From: an uncultured Dysgonomonas sp.
Lineage (GTDB): Bacteria > Bacteroidota > Bacteroidia > Bacteroidales > Dysgonomonadaceae
Direction of reading: 5' to 3'
Assembly: GCF_934668725.1 (NCBI RefSeq)
Contig: NZ_CAKUOF010000006.1
Span: forward strand, 162,187 to 226,186
DNA length: 64,000 nucleotides
The position numbers and the translations under genes are program-made. The notes under the pieces were generated by a model. It was given only the letters and a program-made list of their open reading frames with translations. It was not told where the DNA came from and did no database searches. Of this stretch, positions 38,394-46,930 are shown piece by piece. Numbering within the stretch: position 1 is the first letter of the stretch; each line of letters begins with the position of its first letter.

Positions 38394-39047
38394 TCATAAG
38401 AATTCGTTCAAAGAAGGATATAAAATATCGCTGTTTATAACATAGCTGCCATGATCATGCCCTTTCATAATTTTTAATTCTGCATCAGGCATTGTATCTG
38501 CAATATTTTGGAAGCTATCTTCATTATATAAATCATCCTCTGCTCCAATCACCAGAGTGGGAGTATTTATTTCTTTCAAATTATCTAATTCGATATTTGG
38601 CTGCTCCAACATCATTTTAAACAAGGGGTCTTGTGTTTTTTCATATTCTTCAACAATCGAATTATATATGTCAAGTTTAAAATCGGAAGGTTTTAGATTA
38701 ACACCTAGTAATACCATTTTCTTAAAAATCTGAGGATATTTCAGGGTAAGCAATAAACTAATAATTGCTCCATCACTGAAACCTATTACCGATACATGCT
38801 TCAATTCCAGTTTTTCAATAAATTGATGAATATCTTCAGCCATAGTTTCGTAGCTGAAATCTTCGGTTCTTGTACTGCTTCCATGGTTTCGGCTGTCAAT
38901 AGCATAAACCGTAAATTGTTTTTTTAACTTACTTATCAGTTTATCGAATATTTGCAAGTCCTCTCCGTTGCCATGCAATAAAATAAGTGGCTCTCCCTGC
39001 CCTTCCTGAATGTAGTTAAGGGTAATATTATTGACGTTTATTTTCAT
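38394..39047 (-). CDS. Alpha/beta hydrolase
   Basis: 217 aa from the ATG at 39047; the frame opens at 39089, but the extra 14 residues precede the family start MKINVNNITLNYIQEG. Oxyanion motif HGNGEDL, nucleophile elbow GFSDGA (Ser), acid in VIGAEDDLYN and His in GHDHGSYV give a complete triad with the classic fold. It is cytosolic with no signal peptide. It resembles small carboxylesterases or proline-iminopeptidase-like hydrolases; the substrate is unknown. It is divergent from the helicase gene. Confidence 0.87.
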   Translation of the reverse strand: MKINVNNITLNYIQEGQGEPLILLHGNGEDLQIFDKLISKLKKQFTVYAIDSRNHGSSTRTEDFSYETMAEDIHQFIEKLELKHVSVIGFSDGAIISLLLTLKYPQIFKKMVLLGVNLKPSDFKLDIYNSIVEEYEKTQDPLFKMMLEQPNIELDNLKEINTPTLVIGAEDDLYNEDSFQNIADTMPDAELKIMKGHDHGSYVINSDILYPSLNEFL

Positions 39048-39136
39048 CTGTTTTATGAATACTTTCGTTTGTTTATGTGAATGAGTCAATTATATAGTTT
39101 ACATGTTATTGACTAGGTATGCAATTCGAATATAAT

Positions 39137-39144
39137 TATATTTG
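39137..39144 (+). promoter_or_regulatory. Bacteroidota -7 element (TATATTTG) before the helicase gene
   Basis: A full TAnnTTTG match with an ATTG about 25 bases upstream. It would start transcription near 39150, only a few bases before the first ATG at 39153. The ATG at 39165 (MGNLSPNE) may therefore be the true start. Confidence 0.45.
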
Positions 39145-39152
39145 TAAGAATA

Positions 39153-41333
39153 ATGACTAGTTTAATGGGAAATTTATCACCAAACGAAATATTTACGCTT
39201 GCAGCCGATATTGTATTGAACACTTCTCAATCGGTTTTCCTGACCGGCAAAGCAGGGACAGGAAAAACAACGTTTTTGCATTATATCCGTGAGCATGCCG
39301 ATAAAAATGTAATCGTAGCCGCCCCAACAGGTGTTGCGGCAATAAATGCGGGGGGCGTGACTCTGCATTCTTTGTTACAGTTACCCTTTGAGCCGTTTAT
39401 TCCCAATTTAGAAGGTAAAAAGAAGCTTGAATTTCATTTCAAATTACGTAAATCGAAGATCGAAATGTTACGAGAGCTTGATCTGCTCGTCATCGATGAA
39501 GTCAGTATGCTTAGAGCAGATATGCTCGATGCTATAGATTATTTATTGAAACGTTATCGCAATAATCAACAATTATTTGGCGGTGTGCAAATTCTCTTCA
39601 TAGGAGATATGTATCAACTTCCACCGGTGGTACAACAGCATGAGTGGGATCAAATGAAAGAGTATTATCCGTCCCCATTCTTTTTTCATGCTCAGGCACT
39701 GCAAAATAATATGCCTTTGTATATAGAATTAAAGACCATTTACAGGCAAAGCGATCAGGATTTTATCGATATTCTCAATCGTATTCGCAATAGTTGCACA
39801 ACGTCTGCCGACTTAAAGATACTTAATGAACGTTACAACCCCTCTTTTGAATTAACGGAGGAAAACAGATACATTGTTCTTTGTACCCATAATTACAAAG
39901 CTGATAAGATAAATAATGACGAGCTGGCTCGTCTGGCTACAAAAACAGTATCTTTCTCGGGTAAGATAAGTGGCGATTTTGCAGAAAATTCTTTGCCTAC
40001 CGATTTTAATCTTTCATTAAAGGTTGGAGCACAGGTTATGTTTGTAAAAAACGATGCCGGAGAAAAACGTCGTTATTACAATGGAAAATTGGCTGTCGTT
40101 AGTTTCTTATCAGATAAAAAGATAATCGTCCGGTTCGAAGATGGTCATGAAATGGAGTTGGAGGAAGAAACATGGCACAATGTCCGCTATTCGTTAAACG
40201 AAGACTCCGGTGATATTGAAGAAGAGGAACTTGGAGCATTTACCCAATATCCTATAAGATTGGCTTGGGCTATTACTATACACAAAAGTCAGGGGTTAAC
40301 TTTCGACCGCGTTGTAATTGATGCAGGACAAGCTTTTGCTGCAGGTCAGGTGTATGTGGCACTTAGCCGCTGTACTTCTCTGGATGGAATAGTGCTGTTT
40401 TCGCGTATTACGGCAGACAGTATTCGTACTGATGAGGGTGCTATAGCATTTAGTCGCAACGAATTAAAACTAGACTACCTGCAAAAAATATTAAAACAGG
40501 AAAAACCTTATTATTGTGACGAACGATTAAAAAAGGCTTTCGACTGGTCACCTGTAGTACGTAGTTTGCGTTCGTTCTATGAATTAGTATCAAGTAAGAC
40601 TATTCCTAATAAAGAAGAAGTTCAAAGGCTAGTTTCTCAATTATATTGTAAAGCGGAAGAGCAAGAAAGGATAGCCCTGAATTTTAGAAAAGAGCTTCAT
40701 TCGATGCTCTATGTCGCTAATCCAGATATTAATTTAATAAAAGACAGAGTAAATAAGGCTGTAATATATTTTCATAAAGATCTGCAACAAAACATTATTT
40801 CACCAATAGATAATCACATAGATAGTTTAAAGAATGCTTCTAAAGTAAAAGCGTATTTGAAGACAATACGTGAAATCTATACTACTTTACTGTCTTTCCT
40901 ATCAAAGCTGGAGCATGTACGCTATGGAAATATCAACCTCACTGAGGATATTATTTTTGAAAAAATAACCATTCAAAAAACAGAAGAAGTACAAGTTCTC
41001 GAGAAAAAAGAAAAAGCTCAAAAGGGAGATAGCCAACGTATTACTCTTTCCTTGTTTAATGAAGGAAAATCAATAAAAGAAATTGTTTCTGAACGTAATT
41101 TATCTACAACAACAATCGAAGGGCACTTATCGGGTTTTATCCTTACAGGAGATTTGTCTGTTGATAAATTAATCTCTAAAGACAAGCAGGATTATCTTAT
41201 ACCACGATTAAAGGAGATAGCATTTAACACTCCTTTATCGAGTATCAAAGAGAACTTACCAAAAGAATATAGCTATCTGGATATTAAATCAATAATCAAT
41301 CATCTGAGATGGTTGAAAAGCTCTTCTGAATAA
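39153..41333 (+). CDS. PIF1/RecD-like superfamily 1 helicase with C-terminal HTH_40 domain
   Basis: 726 aa. Walker A GKAGTGKTTFL (about 32), a GVAAINAGGVTLHS motif of PIF1-like helicases, Walker B LLVIDEVSMLR (about 111), Q motif GDMYQLPPV, and the C-terminal UvrD_C_2-like motif WAITIHKSQGLTFDRVVID (about 376) with VALSRCTS. A helical region follows (about 450-620), then a winged helix (LFNEGKSIKEIVSERNLS, about 630-700) like the HTH_40 domain seen at the end of some RecQ proteins. It acts as a 5'-3' DNA helicase, probably in replication or recombination repair. The start may be the ATG at 39165. Confidence 0.9.
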   Translation: MTSLMGNLSPNEIFTLAADIVLNTSQSVFLTGKAGTGKTTFLHYIREHADKNVIVAAPTGVAAINAGGVTLHSLLQLPFEPFIPNLEGKKKLEFHFKLRKSKIEMLRELDLLVIDEVSMLRADMLDAIDYLLKRYRNNQQLFGGVQILFIGDMYQLPPVVQQHEWDQMKEYYPSPFFFHAQALQNNMPLYIELKTIYRQSDQDFIDILNRIRNSCTTSADLKILNERYNPSFELTEENRYIVLCTHNYKADKINNDELARLATKTVSFSGKISGDFAENSLPTDFNLSLKVGAQVMFVKNDAGEKRRYYNGKLAVVSFLSDKKIIVRFEDGHEMELEEETWHNVRYSLNEDSGDIEEEELGAFTQYPIRLAWAITIHKSQGLTFDRVVIDAGQAFAAGQVYVALSRCTSLDGIVLFSRITADSIRTDEGAIAFSRNELKLDYLQKILKQEKPYYCDERLKKAFDWSPVVRSLRSFYELVSSKTIPNKEEVQRLVSQLYCKAEEQERIALNFRKELHSMLYVANPDINLIKDRVNKAVIYFHKDLQQNIISPIDNHIDSLKNASKVKAYLKTIREIYTTLLSFLSKLEHVRYGNINLTEDIIFEKITIQKTEEVQVLEKKEKAQKGDSQRITLSLFNEGKSIKEIVSERNLSTTTIEGHLSGFILTGDLSVDKLISKDKQDYLIPRLKEIAFNTPLSSIKENLPKEYSYLDIKSIINHLRWLKSSSE

Positions 41334-41377
41334 AACCGGAAAGGAGTTGGGTGGGATGATAATGGGTTGCTAAAAAT

Positions 41378-41884
41378 TTATTCTTTTATGATTGAATACA
41401 TTTTCATATCTATAACAGCACCATTCTTTACTGCATTTTTTCTTAAAGTGCCTTCACATTTAAAGCCGCATTTTTCAAGTATACGGCACGAGCCTGTATT
41501 ATGGGCAAATGGTTCTGCAAAAATCCTGATAATATCGGTATTCTGAAAGATATAATCACATATTTGTTTTACCGCACTTGTTCCAATCCCTTTGCCCCAG
41601 TACGGTTCTGCAATATAATAACCTAATTCGGCTGTTTTTGAATGTATATTTGTCTGGCGGAATATGCCTATACTGCCGACTGCCTTGTCTTCAATAGTTA
41701 TTGCAAAAGCATAGACCATTTCGTCGTCTGCAGTGAGCATTGTAGTTATGTATTCTTTGGCATCTTCGGGTGTATAAGGAAAAGGTATACCATCTCTTAA
41801 ATTATCAAGAATCTTCTTGTTATTTAGAGCTTGTGAAAGATCATCTGTATCCTCTATTTTCCACCGGCGTATTTTACAATCCAT
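41378..41884 (-). CDS. GNAT acetyltransferase (RimJ/RimL type)
   Basis: 168 aa. The GNAT core includes AVGSIGIFRQ, AELGYYIAEPYWGKGIGTSAV (acetyl-CoA loop, Q/R-x-x-G-x-G type as WGKGIG) and NTGSCRILEKCGFKCEGTLRKN, the standard end of RimJ/RimL-like enzymes. It transfers acetyl from acetyl-CoA to an amino group of a protein or small molecule; the target is unknown. It is convergent with the helicase gene (44-bp gap). Confidence 0.9.
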   Translation of the reverse strand: MDCKIRRWKIEDTDDLSQALNNKKILDNLRDGIPFPYTPEDAKEYITTMLTADDEMVYAFAITIEDKAVGSIGIFRQTNIHSKTAELGYYIAEPYWGKGIGTSAVKQICDYIFQNTDIIRIFAEPFAHNTGSCRILEKCGFKCEGTLRKNAVKNGAVIDMKMYSIIKE

Positions 41885-41953
41885 TTTATTTTCTATTTAT
41901 CTAGTCTCGCTAAGATAAATATTTTATTAGTATGAATCGGCAGTAGTAATATG

Positions 41954-41985
41954 AAAAAAGCCTCTCATTTCTGAGAGGCTTTTTT
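41954..41985 (-). terminator. Rho-independent terminator after tRNA-Lys
   Basis: A perfect 14-bp stem (AAAAAAGCCTCTCA / TGAGAGGCTTTTTT) with a 4-base loop. It lies just past the 3' end of the tRNA and has T-runs on both strands. Confidence 0.85.
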
Positions 41986-41991
41986 ACCTAG

Positions 41992-42064
41992 TGATCCTGC
42001 TGGGGCTCGAACCCAGGACCCCATCATTAAAAGTGATGTGCTCTACCAACTGAGCTACAGAATC
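41992..42064 (-). tRNA. tRNA-Lys (anticodon TTT)
   Basis: The cloverleaf can be folded by hand: acceptor GATTCTG/CAGGATC with one G-T pair and discriminator A, D stem GCTC/GAGC, anticodon stem CATCA/TGATG with loop CTTTTAA, T stem CTGGG/CCCAG with TTCGAGC. No CCA is encoded. It has its own promoter (42095-42124) and terminator. Confidence 0.95.
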
Positions 42065-42094
42065 TACCTATTTGCTTTTCTTTCAAAGCGAGTG

Positions 42095-42124
42095 CAAAGG
42101 TAGTATAATAAATTATATATCCAA
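42095..42124 (-). promoter_or_regulatory. Complete Bacteroidota promoter of tRNA-Lys (TTG-N19-TACCTTTG)
   Basis: The -7 box TACCTTTG occupies 42095-42102 and TTG 42122-42124, spaced by 19 bases. Spacing and boxes match the promoter before tRNA-Phe in this window. Confidence 0.75.
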
Positions 42125-42180
42125 TAGTATATTGTAAATTTTTGCTAGAATTATCACTGCCTCATATGCATTCTGAGGTT

Positions 42181-44976
42181 TTACATAGGGCGAGGAGGTC
42201 TTCCACCACCTCCCGGAGGACCGAACCTTGGCCCTTGATCATTGTTCATATCACTCATTTTAGCACCACCCTTGAATATTTGGAAGCGATATATAAAGCT
42301 AAACATAAAATAACTTTCTAAAACATTAGTTCTGGTTTCACTTATCGATTCTGTTGAGAAAGTTTGAGATATATTCGTTTTCTGATGTAAAATATCGTAG
42401 ATACTGAGTTTAAGTGTGCCGTTTTTAGCCTTGAAAATTTGTTTTGATACAGAAGCATTCCATAACCATTCATTCAATTCAAAGCCTTGAGTTGTTCCCG
42501 CATTTGCCGAATAATTGAGGTCTGTATCTATTACAAAGTTATTTGGTAAATATAATGTTGAAGTAAAGGTTCCTCCATAGTTGTAGACTGTACGGTCTTG
42601 AAGGTTCCCTAAGCTGTTATTTGTTGTTGTGTATCTAATATTACCTCGAAGTCCAAAATCAACTAAATCAGATCTGTATTGCAGTCCTAAACTTTCTGCA
42701 AGATTTATGTTGTTTGCAGTATTTCTTAGTGTATCTATGTAGGCGTTATTACGTGCATAGCTGGCAAAAGACATCGAGTTTATTGAAAACTTTTTATTTT
42801 TCAGAGGTCTGTTCATTATCATCCGTAGATTTGTGCTCCAATTACCATTTATATTGTCAAAAGTGCGTTCTTGCCTTCCTCCGGATAGCGTTGTTGTTCG
42901 CGAGACAATGTCATTTGACGCAAAATCAAAGCCACCAAATACCATAATTGCACTAGCTTTCTCCGGATTAAATTTTTGATAGCGTATTCTGAACCTATTA
43001 CTAAAGGTTGGTTTCAGGTTTGGATTACCATAACTTATATTTAAAGGGTCTGATTCGTCTCTTACACTTGATAATTGGGTGGTTGTTGGCTGAGTAGTTG
43101 ACCCTGAGTAGTCGATACGGAGATTATGTCTTTTATCCCAAAGATAATTAAATTGGGCTACAGGTGCATAATTGAGAACATTGTTGGATATCTCGGAACT
43201 CTCTTTAGGCGTAATAATCCAGTTATTCATTCTGGAAGGTTGCAGCATAACTCCAATCGTATAATTATATTTTGCTCTTACTGATTTAAAATTGATTCCT
43301 ATCTCCTGATTTATGAAGTCATTTTTCAGATTCTTTGTCGCTGTGGAGTCAACGATTGTATAGTTGCCGAAGCCGTCGTTTCTGAATGTATTTTGATCTG
43401 CAACAGAATAATTCTTCCTAAAGCTATAATTGAACTGTATAAAATTATTTCGACCAATAGGCTCTACATATGATAAGTAAGCTCTCCAGTTATGCCCATT
43501 GTTTTTTTGATTGGTATGTATATCAATGATTGAGATAGAGTCGGGCTTTAGATCTTCCCTTGTGGCTTTTTTTGACCAACTTTCGATGTCATTATCCAGA
43601 TTATTGAAACCTCCTGATAAACTTAAGCTAACTACTCGTCCTTTTTTACCTAATTTACGGCTTATCTCCAGTCTGGCATTTGCAGATCGGGTTTCACCTT
43701 CCGAAAAATAGGTAGAGTTACCCCAGTTGATACTATCATTTATATCTTCATAAGAACTAAGGAATTCACTAACGTTGGAAATCCTGTTTTTGCCATATTG
43801 CAAATTAGGTGAAAATATGACTTTTGTTAATGAGTCGGGAGTCCACTCGAAACGAAAATCTACTCCATAGTTATCACTTTTGTTTTCTCCTTTATTAGTT
43901 GTGTTTTGAAATAAATTCCCTTTAGGATTATTAGGCGTGAATCGTTCTACATGTTTTGAAGTGATTACATCATTCTCTGTTCTTCCGGCACGGGCGTTAC
44001 CACCCCATTTTAATTTTTCGGAAGGAGTCATGGAGAAGTTAAAACCACCGCTTGTTGATTTTGTAATTCCATTTCCTCCACCGAAGTTTATACCGCCGGG
44101 GCGAAAACTTCGAAATGAATTTCCTGCATTATCCGTAAATCCTTCGTTATTAGTGTTGTTTGATCCCCCCATCAATGTAAACTGATTGTCGTTGTGCATA
44201 TAGTTGGCTATGCCACTCACTCCGTATCTGTCGTTGCTGCCTAATCCGGCAGTTGTACTTCCATAGAGGCCTTGTTTCATATTCTTTTTGATGGTTAGAT
44301 TTATAACCGTTTCATCGTCTCCGTCATCAAAGCCGGTCATTTGAGCCATATCCGATTTTCGGTCTAAAACCTGAAGTTTATCGACCATTGCTGCCGGAAG
44401 GTTTTTAGAGGCAACCTTCGGGTCGCTACTGAAGAATTCTTTACCATCTACCAATATTTTTTTAATTTCTTTGCCATTTACTGTTATTTTTCCTTCGGAG
44501 TCAACTTCAGCTCCGGGCATCTTTTTCACTAGATCTTCAACAACTGCACTGGGCTGTACTTTGTACGAATCGGCATTATATTCTATAGTATCTCCTTTTA
44601 TGGCAATTTCGGCAGCTTTGGCAGTTACAACCGCCTCGCTCAGCATAATTCCATCGGGGCTCAGTAATATATTATCCATTACAACCGATTTTCGGCTTGC
44701 GTCTACATTGGTAAAGTTTTCTTTGTAACCTAGATAAGATACGCTAACAATATATTTTCCCGGATTTACCGTAATTAAGAACTTTCCCGCATCATCGGTT
44801 GCCAGCCCCGTTACATACGTGCTGTCTTTTTCTTTTAGAATTCTGACGCTGGCTTGCTCAATTGGGCTGTTATCGGCTTTATCTAAGACTGTCCCTGTGA
44901 TTCTTATGTTATTTTGTGCAACAAGAGGTGATAGGATACATATTGCCATAGCAAATGCGAGCAGAAGTTTTTTCAT
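42181..44976 (-). CDS. TonB-receptor-like outer membrane beta-barrel protein
   Basis: 931 aa. A signal peptide (LLLAFAMAICILSPLVAQ) is followed by a carboxypeptidase-regulatory-like Ig domain (about 24-105; ITGTVLDKADNSPIEQASV), a plug-like domain (about 130-220; VEDLVKKMPGAEVDSEG, KKILVDGKEFF) and a large OMP_b-brl_3-type barrel. The end is unusual: a Gly/Pro-rich tail (PPGGGGRPPRP) after the barrel. This group resembles TonB-dependent receptors but has no SusD partner here and stands alone. Ligand unknown. Confidence 0.88.
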   Translation of the reverse strand: MKKLLLAFAMAICILSPLVAQNNIRITGTVLDKADNSPIEQASVRILKEKDSTYVTGLATDDAGKFLITVNPGKYIVSVSYLGYKENFTNVDASRKSVVMDNILLSPDGIMLSEAVVTAKAAEIAIKGDTIEYNADSYKVQPSAVVEDLVKKMPGAEVDSEGKITVNGKEIKKILVDGKEFFSSDPKVASKNLPAAMVDKLQVLDRKSDMAQMTGFDDGDDETVINLTIKKNMKQGLYGSTTAGLGSNDRYGVSGIANYMHNDNQFTLMGGSNNTNNEGFTDNAGNSFRSFRPGGINFGGGNGITKSTSGGFNFSMTPSEKLKWGGNARAGRTENDVITSKHVERFTPNNPKGNLFQNTTNKGENKSDNYGVDFRFEWTPDSLTKVIFSPNLQYGKNRISNVSEFLSSYEDINDSINWGNSTYFSEGETRSANARLEISRKLGKKGRVVSLSLSGGFNNLDNDIESWSKKATREDLKPDSISIIDIHTNQKNNGHNWRAYLSYVEPIGRNNFIQFNYSFRKNYSVADQNTFRNDGFGNYTIVDSTATKNLKNDFINQEIGINFKSVRAKYNYTIGVMLQPSRMNNWIITPKESSEISNNVLNYAPVAQFNYLWDKRHNLRIDYSGSTTQPTTTQLSSVRDESDPLNISYGNPNLKPTFSNRFRIRYQKFNPEKASAIMVFGGFDFASNDIVSRTTTLSGGRQERTFDNINGNWSTNLRMIMNRPLKNKKFSINSMSFASYARNNAYIDTLRNTANNINLAESLGLQYRSDLVDFGLRGNIRYTTTNNSLGNLQDRTVYNYGGTFTSTLYLPNNFVIDTDLNYSANAGTTQGFELNEWLWNASVSKQIFKAKNGTLKLSIYDILHQKTNISQTFSTESISETRTNVLESYFMFSFIYRFQIFKGGAKMSDMNNDQGPRFGPPGGGGRPPRPM

Positions 44977-45287
44977 TTATCCAAAAAGTATTATTGTTGA
45001 GAGATTTTAAATACTATGTATGATAAGACAATTGTTGATAAGAAAGGTTTAATCGATAATCATCTTTTTTTATATTTTTTTGTAGATTATTCTCAATATC
45101 ATCATATTTACGAATTATTAATTTTTTAGAATCTTCTAAAAGTTTATTTATTAGCTAAATTTGGAGATTAAACTAATGCTGCATTGTTTAAAGTTGGAAT
45201 GTCTATTTGCTCTCTCGTTGTTTTTCATAAACGAATGAGGACTGCACACTCTATAATTTTGTGGTTATTTACAATTAAATATTATTT
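44977..45287. other. 311-bp divergent intergenic region
   Basis: It separates the outer membrane barrel gene from the nucleotidase operon. It holds an 8-bp inverted repeat (TTTTAGAA/TTCTAAAA, 45124-45141) and the TAATTTTG element at 45254. No gene or stable RNA was recognised. Confidence 0.45.
45254..45261 (+). promoter_or_regulatory. Bacteroidota -7 element (TAATTTTG) of the nucleotidase operon
   Basis: Matches TAnnTTTG, 26 bases before the ATG at 45288, which predicts a leader of about 20 bases. No TTG is seen at the -33 spacing. Confidence 0.45.
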
Positions 45288-46040
45288 ATGAAGAAGATGA
45301 TTGGAGGGGCAATGTTAATGGCATTGTGTTTTTCCTGTTCCCGGCAACAATATGTTGCTACAAGTATACAAGCTCAACGATATCCGATTGTCGCGGCAGA
45401 CTATTCTTCTGCTAATAACGAGATGCAGTCTCTTGTGGATCACTATAAGGTGAAGCTTGATAATGAGATGAATCAGGTAATAGGCGTGTCGACTCAGGAT
45501 ATGACCTATGGGCGTCCTGAAAGTTTGTTGACAAATCTCACCTCTGATGTGATGGAGGCATATGGTAATAAGTATACCGATAACGCTTGTGATTTAGCTT
45601 GTATGAATGTACATGGCCACCGAGCAAACCTGTCGAAGGGGAATATTACGATTGGTAATATTTTTGAAATATATTCATTTGAGAATACTTTAGTTCTGAT
45701 TAAACTAAAGGGAAGTGACCTTTTAGATGCTTTTGAGTCTTATGCAAAAATGGGGGGAGCAGGTATATCTTCTACTGTTAAATTGATTATAAAGGATGGA
45801 AAGTTGGAAAGTGCAACTGTAAAAGGTTTGCCTGTTGATAAAGATAAAGTTTATACAATTATTACACTTGATTATCTGGCTGACGGTAATGACGGACTGG
45901 ACGCTTTTAAGAATTCGATTGAGGTTATAGAACCCGGATTGACACTTCGGGACGCTATGATGCAATATGTGAAAGAGCAAACAGCAAAGGGAAACGAAAT
46001 ATCATCGGTATTGGATGGTCGAATTACTGTAGAGAAATAA
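45288..46040 (+). CDS. 5'-nucleotidase C-terminal domain protein (likely lipoprotein)
   Basis: 250 aa. The N-terminus MIGGAMLMALCFSC looks like a lipoprotein signal with Cys at about 20. The rest matches the 5'_nucleotid_C substrate-binding domain of UshA-type enzymes: ESLLTNLTSDVMEAYG, CMNVHGHRANLSKGNITIG, IFEIYSFENTLVLIKLKGSDLLDA, and ITLDYLADGNDG near the end. It has no metallophosphatase domain. That half is encoded by the next gene, 62 bp downstream. The pair therefore looks like a 5'-nucleotidase cut in two with domain order reversed, and the two products probably join in the periplasm. Confidence 0.88.
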   Translation: MKKMIGGAMLMALCFSCSRQQYVATSIQAQRYPIVAADYSSANNEMQSLVDHYKVKLDNEMNQVIGVSTQDMTYGRPESLLTNLTSDVMEAYGNKYTDNACDLACMNVHGHRANLSKGNITIGNIFEIYSFENTLVLIKLKGSDLLDAFESYAKMGGAGISSTVKLIIKDGKLESATVKGLPVDKDKVYTIITLDYLADGNDGLDAFKNSIEVIEPGLTLRDAMMQYVKEQTAKGNEISSVLDGRITVEK

Positions 46041-46102
46041 GATTGTAAACCTCTTGATTGTTAATACAAAGTTTGAATTACTGGAAAAGATAAAGATTTA
46101 AG

Positions 46103-46930
46103 ATGAAATTAAGAAATATATTACTATTCTCTTTTTTATTTATAGGGTTGATGGTAGGAGCTCAAAAGAAGATTGTGATTTTAGGTACAAATGATACTCA
46201 CAGTCGTATAGAACCTATTCCCGAAAATGATAGAAATTATGGAGGTATGGGGGGCGTTGTCGCCCGCGAAGTTTTTATTGATGGGATAAGAAAACAAGAC
46301 CAGAACGTTCTTTTATTTGATTCTGGAGATTTTGTTCAGGGCACACCTTATTTTAATCTTTTTCATGGACGAGTTGAAGCTCAGGCCATGAACCTAATGA
46401 AATATGATGCAGGAACATTGGGTAACCATGAGTTTGATTACGGTCTGGATACGCTGAAAATGATTGTAAAAAAGCTAAACTTTCCTATATTAAATTGTAA
46501 TTACGATTTTTCGGAGACAGTGCTTAAGGATGATATAAAACCTTATGTTATATTGAAGCGATTTGGTCTGAAAATAGGAGTCTTAGGAGTTGGTGTAGAC
46601 CCGGAAGGGTTGATCCAAAAAAATAAATATGAAGGAATGGTGTTTAAGCCGGCCATAAGCAGTGTAAACTTTTATGCTAAAATTCTCAAGGATTCTAAAA
46701 AATGCGACTTGGTCGTTTGCTTGTCACACTTGGGATACAATGATGATATAAAGTTGGCGGAGCAGTCTAAAAATGTAGATATTATTATTGGAGGACATTC
46801 GCATACTTATATGGAAAAACCCGATATGCGTACAAATCTGGATGGAAAAGAGGTTTTGATCTTCCAAACAGGAAAGAGTGGGGCGTATGTAAATAAAATT
46901 GAGGTAGAATTAGATAAAATCAAGAAATAA
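46103..46930 (+). CDS. Metallophosphatase, 5'-nucleotidase N-terminal catalytic domain
   Basis: 275 aa with a signal peptide (ILLFSFLFIGLMVGAQ). The binuclear-metal motifs of calcineurin-like phosphatases are intact: GTNDTHSR, DSGDFVQGT, GNHEFDYG, LSHLGYNDD and GGHSHTY. This is the catalytic half of UshA/CpdB-type 5'-nucleotidases, which release phosphate from nucleotides in the periplasm. It ends right after the catalytic domain. The missing substrate-specificity domain is the product of the preceding gene. Its stop codon overlaps the start of the GH3 fusion by one base (TAATG), which indicates coupled translation. Confidence 0.92.
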   Translation: MKLRNILLFSFLFIGLMVGAQKKIVILGTNDTHSRIEPIPENDRNYGGMGGVVAREVFIDGIRKQDQNVLLFDSGDFVQGTPYFNLFHGRVEAQAMNLMKYDAGTLGNHEFDYGLDTLKMIVKKLNFPILNCNYDFSETVLKDDIKPYVILKRFGLKIGVLGVGVDPEGLIQKNKYEGMVFKPAISSVNFYAKILKDSKKCDLVVCLSHLGYNDDIKLAEQSKNVDIIIGGHSHTYMEKPDMRTNLDGKEVLIFQTGKSGAYVNKIEVELDKIKK

